Of a DNA stretch of 64,000 nt, positions 47,572 through 57,746 are shown piece by piece. The position numbers and the translations under genes were made by a program. Location of the stretch: contig NZ_CP129111.1 in assembly GCF_030407165.1 (NCBI RefSeq), positions 1,674,001-1,738,000 of the forward strand, read 5' to 3'. Below the pieces are notes generated by a model. The model was not told the DNA's origin, ran no database searches, and saw only the letters and a list, made by a program, of their open reading frames with translations. This DNA is from Fontisubflavum oceani (GTDB taxonomy: Bacteria > Pseudomonadota > Alphaproteobacteria > Rhodobacterales > Rhodobacteraceae). Within the stretch, counting starts at the first letter, position 1. Every line of letters starts with the position of its first letter.

Positions 47572-48087
47572 GTGTCAGAACCTTTTTTGGCGGAGGTCCG
47601 CATTGTTGGCTTCAATTTCGCGCCAAGAGGATGGGCGTTTTGCGATGGGCAGATCCTTCCCATTAATCAGAACCAGTCTCTGTATTCCCTTTTGGGGACG
47701 ACTTATGGTGGTGATGGGCGGACAAGTTTCGCGCTGCCGGACATGCGAGGCCGTACGCCCATTCATGTGGGGAGCTCAAATGGCGACGCAGATCATCGGC
47801 TTGGCCAGAAAAGTGGTGAAGAAACCCACACGATTTCAAGCGCCGAGATGCCGTCACATAATCATCTTTTCGTCGGCGCGACGGCTGATGTCACAACGCC
47901 GGATCCGCCGAATGCTTTGCTAGGGACAAATAGCGGAAATCCCTATCATGAGCCGGATACGCTTGTGACGATGAATGCTAATTCGGTCACCAATGTCGGC
48001 GGCGGCCAAGGGCATAACAATATGATGCCCTATTTGGCCCTCAATTTCTGCATCGCCCTTCGGGGCTTGTTCCCGTCGCGAAATTAG
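47572..48087 (+). CDS. Stand-alone phage-tail-collar family protein 1
   Basis: A 171-residue tail-collar domain protein (microcystin-dependent-protein/MdpB type). Marks are GFNFAPRGWAFCDGQILPIN, YSLLGTTYGGDGRTSFALPD, MRGRTPIHVG, a central EMPSHNHLF and the C-terminal GHNNMMPYLALNFCIALRG. The start is GTG 47572, not ATG 47569: AGGAGG ends 5 bases before the GTG, and both paralogs begin MSEPF as this would. No signal peptide is visible. It follows the giant adhesin by 124 bases and heads a tandem of three paralogs. Confidence 0.9.
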   Translation: MSEPFLAEVRIVGFNFAPRGWAFCDGQILPINQNQSLYSLLGTTYGGDGRTSFALPDMRGRTPIHVGSSNGDADHRLGQKSGEETHTISSAEMPSHNHLFVGATADVTTPDPPNALLGTNSGNPYHEPDTLVTMNANSVTNVGGGQGHNNMMPYLALNFCIALRGLFPSRN

Positions 48088-48096
48088 GAGGCCGAG

Positions 48097-48627
48097 ATGT
48101 CCGAGCCATTTGTCGGGGAAATTCGCATGTTCGCCGGAAATTTCGCACCGCGCGGATGGGCGTTTTGCGATGGTCAGCTTTTGGCCGTAAGCCAGAATGA
48201 TGCACTTTTTTCCCTTTTGGGAACCATCTATGGCGGCGATGGCCGTACCACATTCGGCTTGCCTGATCTGCGCGGGCGCGTGCCGATACACGCGGGTTCG
48301 GGGCCAGGGCTCAGCCAGCGGCGTCTTGGATCGAAGGCCGGGGCAGAAAACGTCACGCTGACGGTTAACCAGCTTCCTCCGCATCGCCATGATTTGCGCG
48401 CGTCGTCGTCGATCGGGAACGCCAGTAGCGTGTCAGCACACATGTTGGCGCGCGTGACGGCTGGCAACCTTTACTACGAAGTTGGGCAAACGATGCCGCC
48501 CGCTGAGGCGCTGGCGCAGCAATCGATGACGGATATTGGCGGTAGCCGGAGTCATACGAACCTGCAGCCTTTTCTGTGCATCAACTACATCATTGCCCTT
48601 TTCGGCATTTATCCCAGCAGAACCTAG
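48097..48627 (+). CDS. Stand-alone phage-tail-collar family protein 2
   Basis: A 176-residue paralog: MSEPFVGEIRMFAGNFAPRG, WAFCDGQLLAVSQNDALFSL, TIYGGDGRTTFGLPDLRGRV, PPHRHDLRA, and LQPFLCINYIIALFGIYPSR. It differs from protein 1 mainly in the middle, between the collar domain and the C-terminal strand, where surface loops would lie. An AGGAGG precedes the ATG by 5 bases, and only 9 bases separate it from the gene before. No phage structural genes are near. Confidence 0.9.
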   Translation: MSEPFVGEIRMFAGNFAPRGWAFCDGQLLAVSQNDALFSLLGTIYGGDGRTTFGLPDLRGRVPIHAGSGPGLSQRRLGSKAGAENVTLTVNQLPPHRHDLRASSSIGNASSVSAHMLARVTAGNLYYEVGQTMPPAEALAQQSMTDIGGSRSHTNLQPFLCINYIIALFGIYPSRT

Positions 48628-48636
48628 GAGGCGATC

Positions 48637-49176
48637 ATGTCAGAACCTTTTGTCGCCGAGATCCGAATTTTTGCGGGAAACTTTGCGCCGCGCGGATGGG
48701 CTTTCTGCAATGGACAGCTTTTGCCCATTTCGCAGAACGCCGCGCTGTTTTCTTTAATCGGGACGACCTATGGCGGGGACGGACGGTCAACCACCGCACT
48801 CCCCAATTTGCAGGGGCGTGCGGCGATGCACCCAGGCCGCGGACCCGGGCTTACCTCACGCCGATTGGGCCAACGCGGCGGTTCCGAGCAGGTTTCTTTG
48901 TCCGAAGCGCAGATGCCAAACCACAAACATAGTGTGCAAGCGATCCCTCGTAGCCAGTTCGTTCAAGGGAACTCACTGGACCCGGCGGGGAACTTTGTTG
49001 CCGGCCCCCAGACAGGAAATGCATTTGTACCGACCAACCCCATGCCCGGTACGGCATCATTCGCTGACGCGGCGCTCACATCGGCCGGTGGTTCACAACC
49101 TCACAACAACATGCAGCCATTCCTTGCGATAAATTTCATCATCGCACTGGTTGGTCTGTATCCGTCACGAAGCTGA
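48637..49176 (+). CDS. Stand-alone phage-tail-collar family protein 3
   Basis: A 179-residue paralog: MSEPFVAEIRIFAGNFAPRG, WAFCNGQLLPISQNAALFSL, GTTYGGDGRSTTALPNLQGR, MPNHKHSVQ and MQPFLAINFIIALVGLYPSR. The variable middle (SQFVQGNSLDPAGNFVAGPQ) again differs from its neighbours. AGGAGG lies 5 bases before the ATG. The three genes keep the same ends and spacing but different middles, which suggests duplication followed by selection for different exposed surfaces. Confidence 0.9.
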   Translation: MSEPFVAEIRIFAGNFAPRGWAFCNGQLLPISQNAALFSLIGTTYGGDGRSTTALPNLQGRAAMHPGRGPGLTSRRLGQRGGSEQVSLSEAQMPNHKHSVQAIPRSQFVQGNSLDPAGNFVAGPQTGNAFVPTNPMPGTASFADAALTSAGGSQPHNNMQPFLAINFIIALVGLYPSRS

Positions 49177-49199
49177 TCTGTAGGGAAGGGAATGCCGCC

Positions 49200-50477
49200 A
49201 TGAGACCGCTCGAACCGATCCCCGCAGGGATTGACGAAAACAACGAGATAATCCCCTTGGGGCCGGTGGATACAGCCACTGACTCGTCTCGCTTCCAACT
49301 CTTCATCGCTGCGGTGAACGAGAATGCTGAGCTCGTCTACACAAATCAGACAACTCTTAACGGCCCGTTCCAGAAGAGCTGGACCCGTATCGGCACAGAT
49401 GACTTCATGGGGGGTGTTGCCAGTGGCACCACGCTTGATGGCCGGGTCGCCATTATAGCGGTCGAGAAATCCGCTCTCGAAGTGCACTATGTCGCGGAGG
49501 CACCACAAAACGCCGATGGCGAGGACCGGTGGCTTCCGGCGGAGAACCTGGGGCGGCCCAAAGGTGTCCCCAGTTTTGCCGAGCTCCAACTGATCCGTGG
49601 CGTTGATGGGCTGGACAATGTCTTCGGCGCCAGCACTGCCGATAACAAGACTTCGCTTTGGTGGACATACCGCAATCCGCCAAAGATTGTGACTAAGACG
49701 ATCGAGGTGACGCCGCCCGGGTCCGACACGCCGATGAAGATCACCGTGCAGGAAACCGCGCCGCCCGATACGCCCTGGAGCGATTGGATCAACATCAATG
49801 GGGCGTTGGTGGGCACATTTCATAAGATGAAGGCCGCCAACAATGCTGATGGGCGGATCGTCCTGACCGGTGTTGATACCAATGGTCGGCCATGGGTGTC
49901 GCAGCAGAAATCCGACGATCCATTTCAAAAGGAATCCTGGACGGATTGGTGCATGCCGGGCGGCGAAGCTGCCCCTGCGGCCAGCGCGATCACACCAGCC
50001 CTGGGCGCAGATGGGTATGTCAGTGTCTTTACATCGACCAATGACGGGTTGCTCCGGTCGCGCCAAGCAAAACCCGGCGGCGCGCTTTGGGGGCCGCTGA
50101 GCGCACCGGGCCAGATTCAGGACAATGTCAGCACCCATGCGGTGTCGATCGATGCTGATGGTCAATTCTATTTGGCCGTTCTCAACTTCACGCCGCCTGG
50201 AGAGACAAACACAATCTACGGTGTGCAAGAGGTCAGCACACTTGATGCCCGATGGACCAGTTGGCAGCGCATCTCGAGTTTTTCTGACCCTGACGGGTTG
50301 CAGTTGCACTACAATGCTGACGGTACGCTGCTCCTGTTTTCGATCAACAAGAAGACCCGCACGCTTTGGTCTATGCAGCAGGTCGCGAAGAACAGCACTG
50401 AATGGTATTATTTCTGGACCGATCTCGGCGGCCGGCTCATCGATTTCAGCGTGACCCAGGATTTGACGCCCTCCTGA
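49200..50477 (+). CDS. Repetitive beta-propeller-like protein
   Basis: A 425-residue protein with no signal peptide. Repeated units of about 45-55 residues carry the pattern GxxxVxxxxxxGxLxxxxQ: GRVAIIAVEKSALEVHYVAE, DNVFGASTADNKTSLWWTYR, GRIVLTGVDTNGRPWVSQQK, YVSVFTSTNDGLLRSRQAKP, QFYLAVLNFTPPGETNTIYG, LLLFSINKKTRTLWSMQQVA. Each is followed by a tryptophan-rich turn (PWSDW, SWTDW, RWTSW). This resembles PLL/tectonin-type sugar-binding propellers, but I cannot name a family. It is 23 bases after the third collar gene, so probably in the same operon. Confidence 0.7.
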   Translation: MRPLEPIPAGIDENNEIIPLGPVDTATDSSRFQLFIAAVNENAELVYTNQTTLNGPFQKSWTRIGTDDFMGGVASGTTLDGRVAIIAVEKSALEVHYVAEAPQNADGEDRWLPAENLGRPKGVPSFAELQLIRGVDGLDNVFGASTADNKTSLWWTYRNPPKIVTKTIEVTPPGSDTPMKITVQETAPPDTPWSDWININGALVGTFHKMKAANNADGRIVLTGVDTNGRPWVSQQKSDDPFQKESWTDWCMPGGEAAPAASAITPALGADGYVSVFTSTNDGLLRSRQAKPGGALWGPLSAPGQIQDNVSTHAVSIDADGQFYLAVLNFTPPGETNTIYGVQEVSTLDARWTSWQRISSFSDPDGLQLHYNADGTLLLFSINKKTRTLWSMQQVAKNSTEWYYFWTDLGGRLIDFSVTQDLTPS

Positions 50478-50480
50478 ATC

Positions 50481-51023
50481 GTGTCTGCAGCATCCCCACC
50501 CTCTGGGCCTTTCGCAGCGGCCCGTTGCCCGCCGGGGCGTCACGCGGCGGCGCTCGGTATCCGCTATCGCCCGATCTCGGACGCGGATATGGCCTTTCTA
50601 GAGGCGCTCTACCGCTCGACACGCGAAGGTGAGATGGCCGCGACGCCGTGGAGCGAGGCTGAAAAGCAGGCGTTCATCGCCATGCAGTTCGATGCCCAGC
50701 ACCGCCATTACCAGGCCAACTATCCGGATGCGGATTGGCTGGTGATCCTAAAGGGCGAGACCCTGATTGGGCGCCTCTATCTTGAGCGCTGGAGGTGTGA
50801 ACATCGCATCATCGATATCGCGTTGATGCCAGATGCTAGAGGCGGAGGTGTGGGCACCGCGATCCTGAAAGATGTGATGGAAGAGGCGTCCGCCGCAGGG
50901 AAAGTCGTGGGGATTCATGTTGAAAAGACCAACCCTGCGATGACGTTATATCTTCGGCTTGGGTTCGCGGTGATCGAGGACAAAGGAGTCTATGATCTGC
51001 TGTCGTGGCGGGCCGTGGAATGA
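50481..51023 (+). CDS. GNAT family N-acetyltransferase
   Basis: A protein of up to 180 residues. The GNAT domain begins near residue 26 (IRYRPISDADMAFLEALYRS) and has LVILKGETLIGRLYLE, DIALMPDARGGGVGTAILKD (acetyl-CoA site) and AMTLYLRLGFAVIEDKG. The GTG at 50481 lies 3 bases after the propeller stop, but the first 25 residues are not conserved-looking, so a start further in is possible. The substrate is unknown. Its position suggests modification of a product of the same operon. Confidence 0.82.
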   Translation: MSAASPPSGPFAAARCPPGRHAAALGIRYRPISDADMAFLEALYRSTREGEMAATPWSEAEKQAFIAMQFDAQHRHYQANYPDADWLVILKGETLIGRLYLERWRCEHRIIDIALMPDARGGGVGTAILKDVMEEASAAGKVVGIHVEKTNPAMTLYLRLGFAVIEDKGVYDLLSWRAVE

Positions 51024-51036
51024 TGGTGGACCCTGG

Positions 51037-51324
51037 TCAGGTGAAGACAGCTTCATATTGCGTGACGTCATCGACCTGTCCCACTGGCACAATAAACACC
51101 TCGAACTGTCCGAGGGCCTTTGATTTCATCGCATAGACACCCTGATCAAGGATCGGGTCGAGGGGTCCCTCCCAGAGAAGCGCAAAGGCGCCGCCATCCC
51201 GCGCACCTTGGCCCTTTGGCGTCACCTCGACCAAATCTAGCGCCAATTCCTTCTCGCCAAGAACAAGGGAAAAAGGTGATTTCAACTGCGGTTGAAAGTC
51301 TGAGATCGTAAAGTCTTGGTCCAT
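51037..51324 (-). CDS. DUF6916-like small protein
   Basis: A 95-residue soluble protein: MDQDFTISDFQPQLKSPFSL, LDLVEVTPKGQGARDGGAFA, LLWEGPLDPILDQGVYAM and LGQFEVFIVPVGQVDDVTQY. I read it as the DUF6916 family, a small beta-rich domain of unknown function that I associate with tail-collar gene neighbourhoods. The ATG at 51324 starts the conserved part; a longer upstream frame is not protein-like. It is convergent with the acetyltransferase gene, 13 bases away. Confidence 0.7.
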   Translation of the reverse strand: MDQDFTISDFQPQLKSPFSLVLGEKELALDLVEVTPKGQGARDGGAFALLWEGPLDPILDQGVYAMKSKALGQFEVFIVPVGQVDDVTQYEAVFT

Positions 51325-51636
51325 TAATCGGGCCTCGTCGATGGTTGAGCGGGTGCGCCACCGGGTGCTGCAGAGCTTGAGTATGACACCCTGGACAGTG
51401 AGGCGAAACCCCAAGCGCTCCTGCAGAATGGTGAGTGTTGTTGCCGTTGGGAGAGCCCGACATGGATCACGAGTCGGGACCGCAAATGGGGTCATCGTCA
51501 CAGCAGCGTGTTATATCTTTCAAGCCGTGCCCGATGCCCTGGCGGGCATCATTTTCCTCGTTGCGTCCCGCTCGGAGAGTTTGTTATACGCCGCTAGTCA
51601 ATGCCTCGATGGGGCTGATGAAGACAGTATCGGTTT
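51325..51636. other. Gene-free stretch before tRNA-His
   Basis: The 312 bases between the DUF6916-like gene and tRNA-His contain no convincing gene on either strand. The right part holds the tRNA promoter. The left part presumably carries the promoter of the minus-strand gene. Confidence 0.5.
51561..51589 (+). promoter_or_regulatory. Probable sigma-70-type promoter of tRNA-His
   Basis: TTGCGT at 51561-51566 and TTATAC at 51584-51589 are separated by exactly 17 bases. Transcription would begin near 51596, about 40 bases before the mature tRNA end, which is normal for a single tRNA gene. Confidence 0.55.
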
Positions 51637-51713
51637 GCCGCCTTAGCTCAGTTGGTTAGAGCGCTGGATTGTGGATCCAGAGGTCCCCCGTTCAAGCCGG
51701 GGAGGCGGTACCA
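51637..51713 (+). tRNA. tRNA-His (GTG)
   Basis: A full cloverleaf: acceptor arm GCCGCCT with AGGCGGT (1-72 is a G-T pair), D arm GCTCAGTTGGTTAGAGC, anticodon stem CTGGA/TCCAG around loop TTGTGGA (anticodon GTG, His), and T arm CCCCG-TTCAAGC-CGGGG. CCA is encoded at 51711-51713. The discriminator is A73 and the base before position 1 is T. This lacks the G-1:C73 pair that marks most bacterial tRNA-His, as is known for one clade of alphaproteobacteria. Confidence 0.96.
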
Positions 51714-51766
51714 CTCTCTCCTGCCGCGTATTTTTCATGACATAGACGCCGTTTTGCATGTGGTCG

Positions 51767-52697
51767 TCACTCCGCCGCTGTTCTTTCGGTTTGGTGTTCT
51801 TGGCGCAAAACCTGAGCCGATTGGCGCACCACATCCGAGATTTGGTGCAATTGATCCGCCAAAGGGTTCGTTTTGCGCCAGATTATTCCAATGGTGCGCG
51901 ACGGTTGTGGCGCCTCAAACTGCGCGACGGAGACTGGAAGCGGACCGAGTCTCGACAGGAACCGCCATTTCCGGGATCAGGGTCACGCCGATACCTGCGC
52001 CAACCATCTGCACCAGGGTGGAGAGCGAACTGCCATCCAGGCCCTCACGCGGCAGCGCCGATTGGAGATTGCAGAACGACAAGGCTTGATCGCGAAAACA
52101 ATGCCCCTCTTCCAGCAACAAGAGCCGCATCTCGCGCAGGGTGTCTTTATCCGGCACGGGTTTGTCTGCATCCACATCGGGGCGCACCAAAACGAAGTGC
52201 TCGGTAAAGAGCGCGACCTCCGCGAAGGCAGGCTCCGAGACTGGAAGGGCAACGATGGCCGTGTCCAAGCGCCCTTCGGCCAGTTCTTGGAGCAGTTTCG
52301 GCGTCATGGTCTCGCGGACATGGAGATCGAGGCCGGGATAGGCGTGGGTCAGGTTGCCAATGATTGTTGGCAATAGATAGGGCGCGATGGTCGGGATCAC
52401 ACCAAGGCGCAAGCGGCCCGACATCTGATCTCGGGAAGCGCGGGCCAACTCGCCCAACTCATCCACCGAGCGCAGGATGTCGCGTACGCGCAGCGCAAAC
52501 TCTTCGCCAAAACGCGTCAGCCGGACCTGCCGTGCCCCCCGTTCGAAGAGGACCAAACCCAAAGATTGCTCAAGTTCTTTGATTTGCACCGACAAGGCAG
52601 GTTGCGAAATCGCAGAGGCCTCTGCGGCGCGGCCAAAATGGCCGTGAAGCGCTAAGGCCTCGAAATAACGCAGCTGTTTCAAAGTGAAGTTTGCCAT
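51767..52697 (-). CDS. oxyR: OxyR-type LysR regulator with an apparent +1 frameshift near its C-terminus
   Basis: A peroxide sensor of the LysR family. The N-terminal helix-turn-helix is TLKQLRYFEALALHGHFGRA and the effector domain carries the redox pair in EEGHCFRDQALSFC, matching E. coli OxyR Cys199/Cys208. The frame stops at 51915, 260 codons in. Removing the T at 51935 continues it as SVSVAQFEAPQPSRTIGIIW and DQLHQISDVVRQSAQ to a stop at 51767 (309 residues, the normal length). It is divergent from katG, its classic target. The break is probably an indel error. Confidence 0.88.
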
Positions 52698-52862
52698 AAC
52701 TTCCAGATTATTACGCTGATCAGGAAATGCAACTTAAACAAATGGCATCACCTTGCTAAAGTCGCCTCAACGACGGTCGAGGAGATTCCCCAAGCTTGGC
52801 GCAGTGGCATTCAGGGCTGTGTCGGGTTTTGGGCGATTTTGATGGACCGCCAGGACTTTTAA

Positions 52863-55070
<2,208 letters not shown>

Positions 55071-55125
55071 CCGAGATATTGAGCGCCTGGAGCAGTCTGG
55101 GCGCTCGCGCATCTAACCAAATCAA

Positions 55126-55157
55126 ACGGCGCTCAGATCCCTGGAGCGCCGTTTTTT
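55126..55157 (+). terminator. Intrinsic terminator after katG
   Basis: ACGGCGCTC pairs with GAGCGCCGT (9 bp) and is followed directly by a run of six T. It lies 55 bases after the katG stop codon. Confidence 0.85.
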
Positions 55158-55180
55158 ATCTGTCTCAGCCCGTGGTTAGG

Positions 55181-55486
55181 TCACTCGATCTCAATCGTCT
55201 GGCGCAGCTCACCGCTGTCCTGATCGAAAATCAGGATTGTGTCGTCGCCGGTCACCACCGCATACCACCCTGTTCCAACTGTGAACGCTGTGACCGCCGT
55301 GCCGTCGGGCAACACAATCTGATCGGGCAGGGCAAGGCTGCTCGGGGCCGGGAAGCGGGTGACAAAGGCCCAGATCACCGTTATCACCCCGCCGATCATG
55401 ACCAGCGTCAGCAAGGTCACCAGATTGCGCAGCAATTTCAGGTGCCCCGGCAGGGGCGGATCATCGTCTTGCGGAGTGTCATTCAT
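55181..55486 (-). CDS. DUF6476 family membrane-anchored protein
   Basis: A 101-residue protein with a short acidic N-terminus (MNDTPQDDDPPLPGHLKLLR), one membrane helix (about 21-43) and a periplasmic beta-rich domain (VLPDGTAVTAFTVGTGWYAV, TGDDTILIFDQDSGEL). I recall this as DUF6476 of Rhodobacterales; the function is unknown. Its start codon lies back to back with that of the divergent pseudouridine synthase (CATATG at 55484-55489), leaving no space between the two coding regions. Confidence 0.78.
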   Translation of the reverse strand: MNDTPQDDDPPLPGHLKLLRNLVTLLTLVMIGGVITVIWAFVTRFPAPSSLALPDQIVLPDGTAVTAFTVGTGWYAVVTGDDTILIFDQDSGELRQTIEIE

Positions 55487-56515
55487 ATGCCGAGTGTCCA
55501 GATCATCACGGTCCTGATCGGCCCGGACCCAGGCAGTCGCCTTGATAAGGCACTGGCCCGCGATGTGCCAGAGGCGGCAAGCCTGAGCCGCTCGCGGCTG
55601 TCACGGCTGATCGCCGAGGGGGCGGTGCGGGTGAATGGCGATGTGGTGACCGATGGCAAGGCCCGCGTGGCCGAGGGGGCGCAGGTCGAGATCACGCTGA
55701 CCGAGGCCGCCGAGATCGAGACCCGGCCCGAAGACATCCCGCTCGATATCCGCTATGAAGATGACGATCTGATCGTGGTGAACAAACCGGCTGGCATGGT
55801 TGTGCATCCGGCCCCGGGCACCCCGGGCGGAACGCTGGTCAACGCGCTCTTGCATCATTTCGGCGGCAATCTCTCTGGCGTGGGCGGCGAGAAACGTCCC
55901 GGCATCGTGCATCGGATCGACAAGGATACGAGCGGCTTGCTGGTCGTCGCAAAATCGGACCGCGCCCATCACGGGCTGGCCGATCAATTCGCGGCCCACA
56001 GTGTCGAGCGGCTCTACCAAGCGCTCTGCCACGGCGTGCCAGATCCGGCAGACCCGCGCCTGCGCGGGATCAAAGGTGTGAGCTTTGAACCGGGCGGGGT
56101 TCTGAAAATCACGACGCAATTGGCGCGTCATAAGACCGACCGGCAGCGTCAGGCGGTGCTGTTTCACGGCGGCCGCCATGCGGTGACCCGGGTGCAGGTG
56201 GCCGAGACTTTCGGCGTGGCGGCGCGGGTGGAGTGCCGCTTGGAAACCGGGCGGACGCATCAGATCCGCGTGCATATGGCCCATGTCGGCCACGGGCTGC
56301 TTGGGGATCAGACCTATGGCGGCAAGCGCCGGATCGGGGCGAAGGTGGTGGGAGAAGACTTGGCCGCCGCGCTCAATGGCTTCCCACGCCAAGCGCTGCA
56401 TGCGGCCAGTTTGGGCTTTAATCACCCGGTCAGCGGCGACTGGATGCGGTTCGAGGCGGATTTGCCGGGCGACATGGCCGATTTGCTTGCGGCGCTGCGC
56501 GGTTCAGCCCTGTAA
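55487..56515 (+). CDS. RluA-family (RluD-like) pseudouridine synthase
   Basis: A 342-residue enzyme converting uridines in 23S rRNA to pseudouridine. The N-terminal S4 domain (about 15-80: RLDKALARDVPEAASLSRSR, GAVRVNGDVVTDGKARV) is followed by the catalytic domain. That domain has the RluA signature HRIDKDTSGLLVVAK with the catalytic Asp, then GRTHQIRVHMAHVGHGLLGD. The S4 domain and length point to RluD (or RluC) type. Its start abuts the divergent DUF6476 start, so its promoter must lie inside that gene, or the true start is later. Confidence 0.9.
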   Translation: MPSVQIITVLIGPDPGSRLDKALARDVPEAASLSRSRLSRLIAEGAVRVNGDVVTDGKARVAEGAQVEITLTEAAEIETRPEDIPLDIRYEDDDLIVVNKPAGMVVHPAPGTPGGTLVNALLHHFGGNLSGVGGEKRPGIVHRIDKDTSGLLVVAKSDRAHHGLADQFAAHSVERLYQALCHGVPDPADPRLRGIKGVSFEPGGVLKITTQLARHKTDRQRQAVLFHGGRHAVTRVQVAETFGVAARVECRLETGRTHQIRVHMAHVGHGLLGDQTYGGKRRIGAKVVGEDLAAALNGFPRQALHAASLGFNHPVSGDWMRFEADLPGDMADLLAALRGSAL

Positions 56516-56537
56516 CTTGTGCACAATTGCACGTTAC
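56512..56537. promoter_or_regulatory. Inverted repeat at the end of the pseudouridine synthase gene
   Basis: GTAAC-TT-GTGCA and TGCAC-GTTAC pair across a CAAT loop, with a two-base bulge in the left arm. ACTTTCCTGT follows. It overlaps the stop codon. It may be a weak terminator, or an operator in the 177-base rpoH leader. Confidence 0.4.
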
Positions 56538-56692
56538 TTTCCTGTAATACGGATTGCCGTGCGCCTCCGCTGAGTCTATTTTTATCTCAACCGAGGCAAG
56601 CACAGGTCTTGACGTGCCGCCCAGGAATACCCAGGTTAACACTAAGTTAAACGAATTTACATTATTGACGCGCCGAACAGGGGGTCCGTGAC

Positions 56693-57586
56693 ATGTCGAA
56701 TTATGCAAACCTTCCCGCCCCGTCCCCGGAACAGGGCCTGAACCGCTACCTGCAGGAAATCCGCAAGTTTCCGATGCTGGAGCCGGAACAAGAATACATG
56801 CTCGCCAAACGGTGGGTGGACCATGAAGATACCGATGCCGCGCATCAGATGGTGACCAGCCACCTGCGCTTGGCGGCCAAAATCGCAATGGGCTATCGCG
56901 GCTATGGCCTGCCGCAGGCCGAAGTGATTTCCGAGGCGAATGTCGGCCTGATGCAGGCCGTGAAACGTTTCGACCCGGAAAAGGGTTTCCGCCTGGCCAC
57001 CTATGCCATGTGGTGGATCCGTGCCTCGATCCAAGAATACATCCTGCGCTCCTGGTCGCTGGTGAAACTGGGCACAACCTCGGCGCAGAAGAAGCTGTTC
57101 TTCAACCTGCGTAAGGCGAAGGCCCGGATCGGTGCCCTGGAAGAGGGTGACTTGCGTCCCGAAAACGTGGCTCGCATCGCCAATGATCTGGGCGTGACGG
57201 AAACCGAAGTGATCTCGATGAACCGGCGCCTGTCGGGCGGCGATGCCTCGCTCAATGCGGTTGTCGGCAGCGATGGCGAAGGGGCGACGCAGTGGCAGGA
57301 CTGGCTAGAAGATGATGATGCCGACCAGGCCGGCGATTATGCCGAGCGTGACGAGTTTCAACATCGGATGGCCCTGATGGAACAGGCGATGGATGTGCTG
57401 AACGAGCGCGAGCGCGATATCCTGACCCAACGCCGCCTGAAGGATCAGCCAGTGACGCTGGAAGACCTCTCCGGTGTCTATGATGTCAGCCGCGAGCGCA
57501 TCCGCCAGATCGAAGTACGGGCGTTCGAGAAGCTGCAAAAACGGATGCGTGATCTGGCCCGGGAAGACGGATTGATGCCCGCCTGA
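56693..57586 (+). CDS. rpoH: RNA polymerase sigma factor RpoH (sigma-32)
   Basis: A 297-residue heat-shock sigma factor. Region 2 has SEANVGLMQAVKRFDPEKGFRLATYAMWWIRASIQEYI. The RpoH box is QKKLFFNLRKAKARIG. Region 4 is LNERERDILTQRRLKDQPVTLEDLSGVYDVSRERIRQIE. Length and the conserved N-terminal LNRYLQEIRKFPML support a full-length protein. TTGACG at 56613-56618 may be a -35 box, but I cannot fix the promoter with confidence. A strong hairpin follows the gene. Confidence 0.95.
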   Translation: MSNYANLPAPSPEQGLNRYLQEIRKFPMLEPEQEYMLAKRWVDHEDTDAAHQMVTSHLRLAAKIAMGYRGYGLPQAEVISEANVGLMQAVKRFDPEKGFRLATYAMWWIRASIQEYILRSWSLVKLGTTSAQKKLFFNLRKAKARIGALEEGDLRPENVARIANDLGVTETEVISMNRRLSGGDASLNAVVGSDGEGATQWQDWLEDDDADQAGDYAERDEFQHRMALMEQAMDVLNERERDILTQRRLKDQPVTLEDLSGVYDVSRERIRQIEVRAFEKLQKRMRDLAREDGLMPA

Positions 57587-57611
57587 TCCCACACATGATT
57601 TAGAAACTGCA

Positions 57612-57640
57612 GCGCCCTCGGCCTAACCGGCCGGGGGCGT
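57612..57640 (+). terminator. Intrinsic terminator after rpoH
   Basis: A 12-pair stem (CGCCCTCGGCC with GGCCGGGGGCG plus a flanking G-T pair) and a 5-base loop, followed by TTGTCTTTT. It lies 25 bases after the rpoH stop. Confidence 0.82.
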
Positions 57641-57746
57641 TGTCTTTTACGCTGTCGTGTTCGGCAACTCGTCTTGGATGACGGCCCGCAAGATCGTCAG
57701 CAGCGGCCGCACCGGGTCCGGACGCATGGTGATATACGTATCAGCC

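Noticed and set aside
47572..49176. Prophage or tailocin remnant suggested by the tail-collar genes
   Set aside because: No capsid, tail tube, baseplate, lysis or integrase gene lies within the window, and the three paralogs sit behind a non-phage adhesin. They are better read as stand-alone collar proteins.
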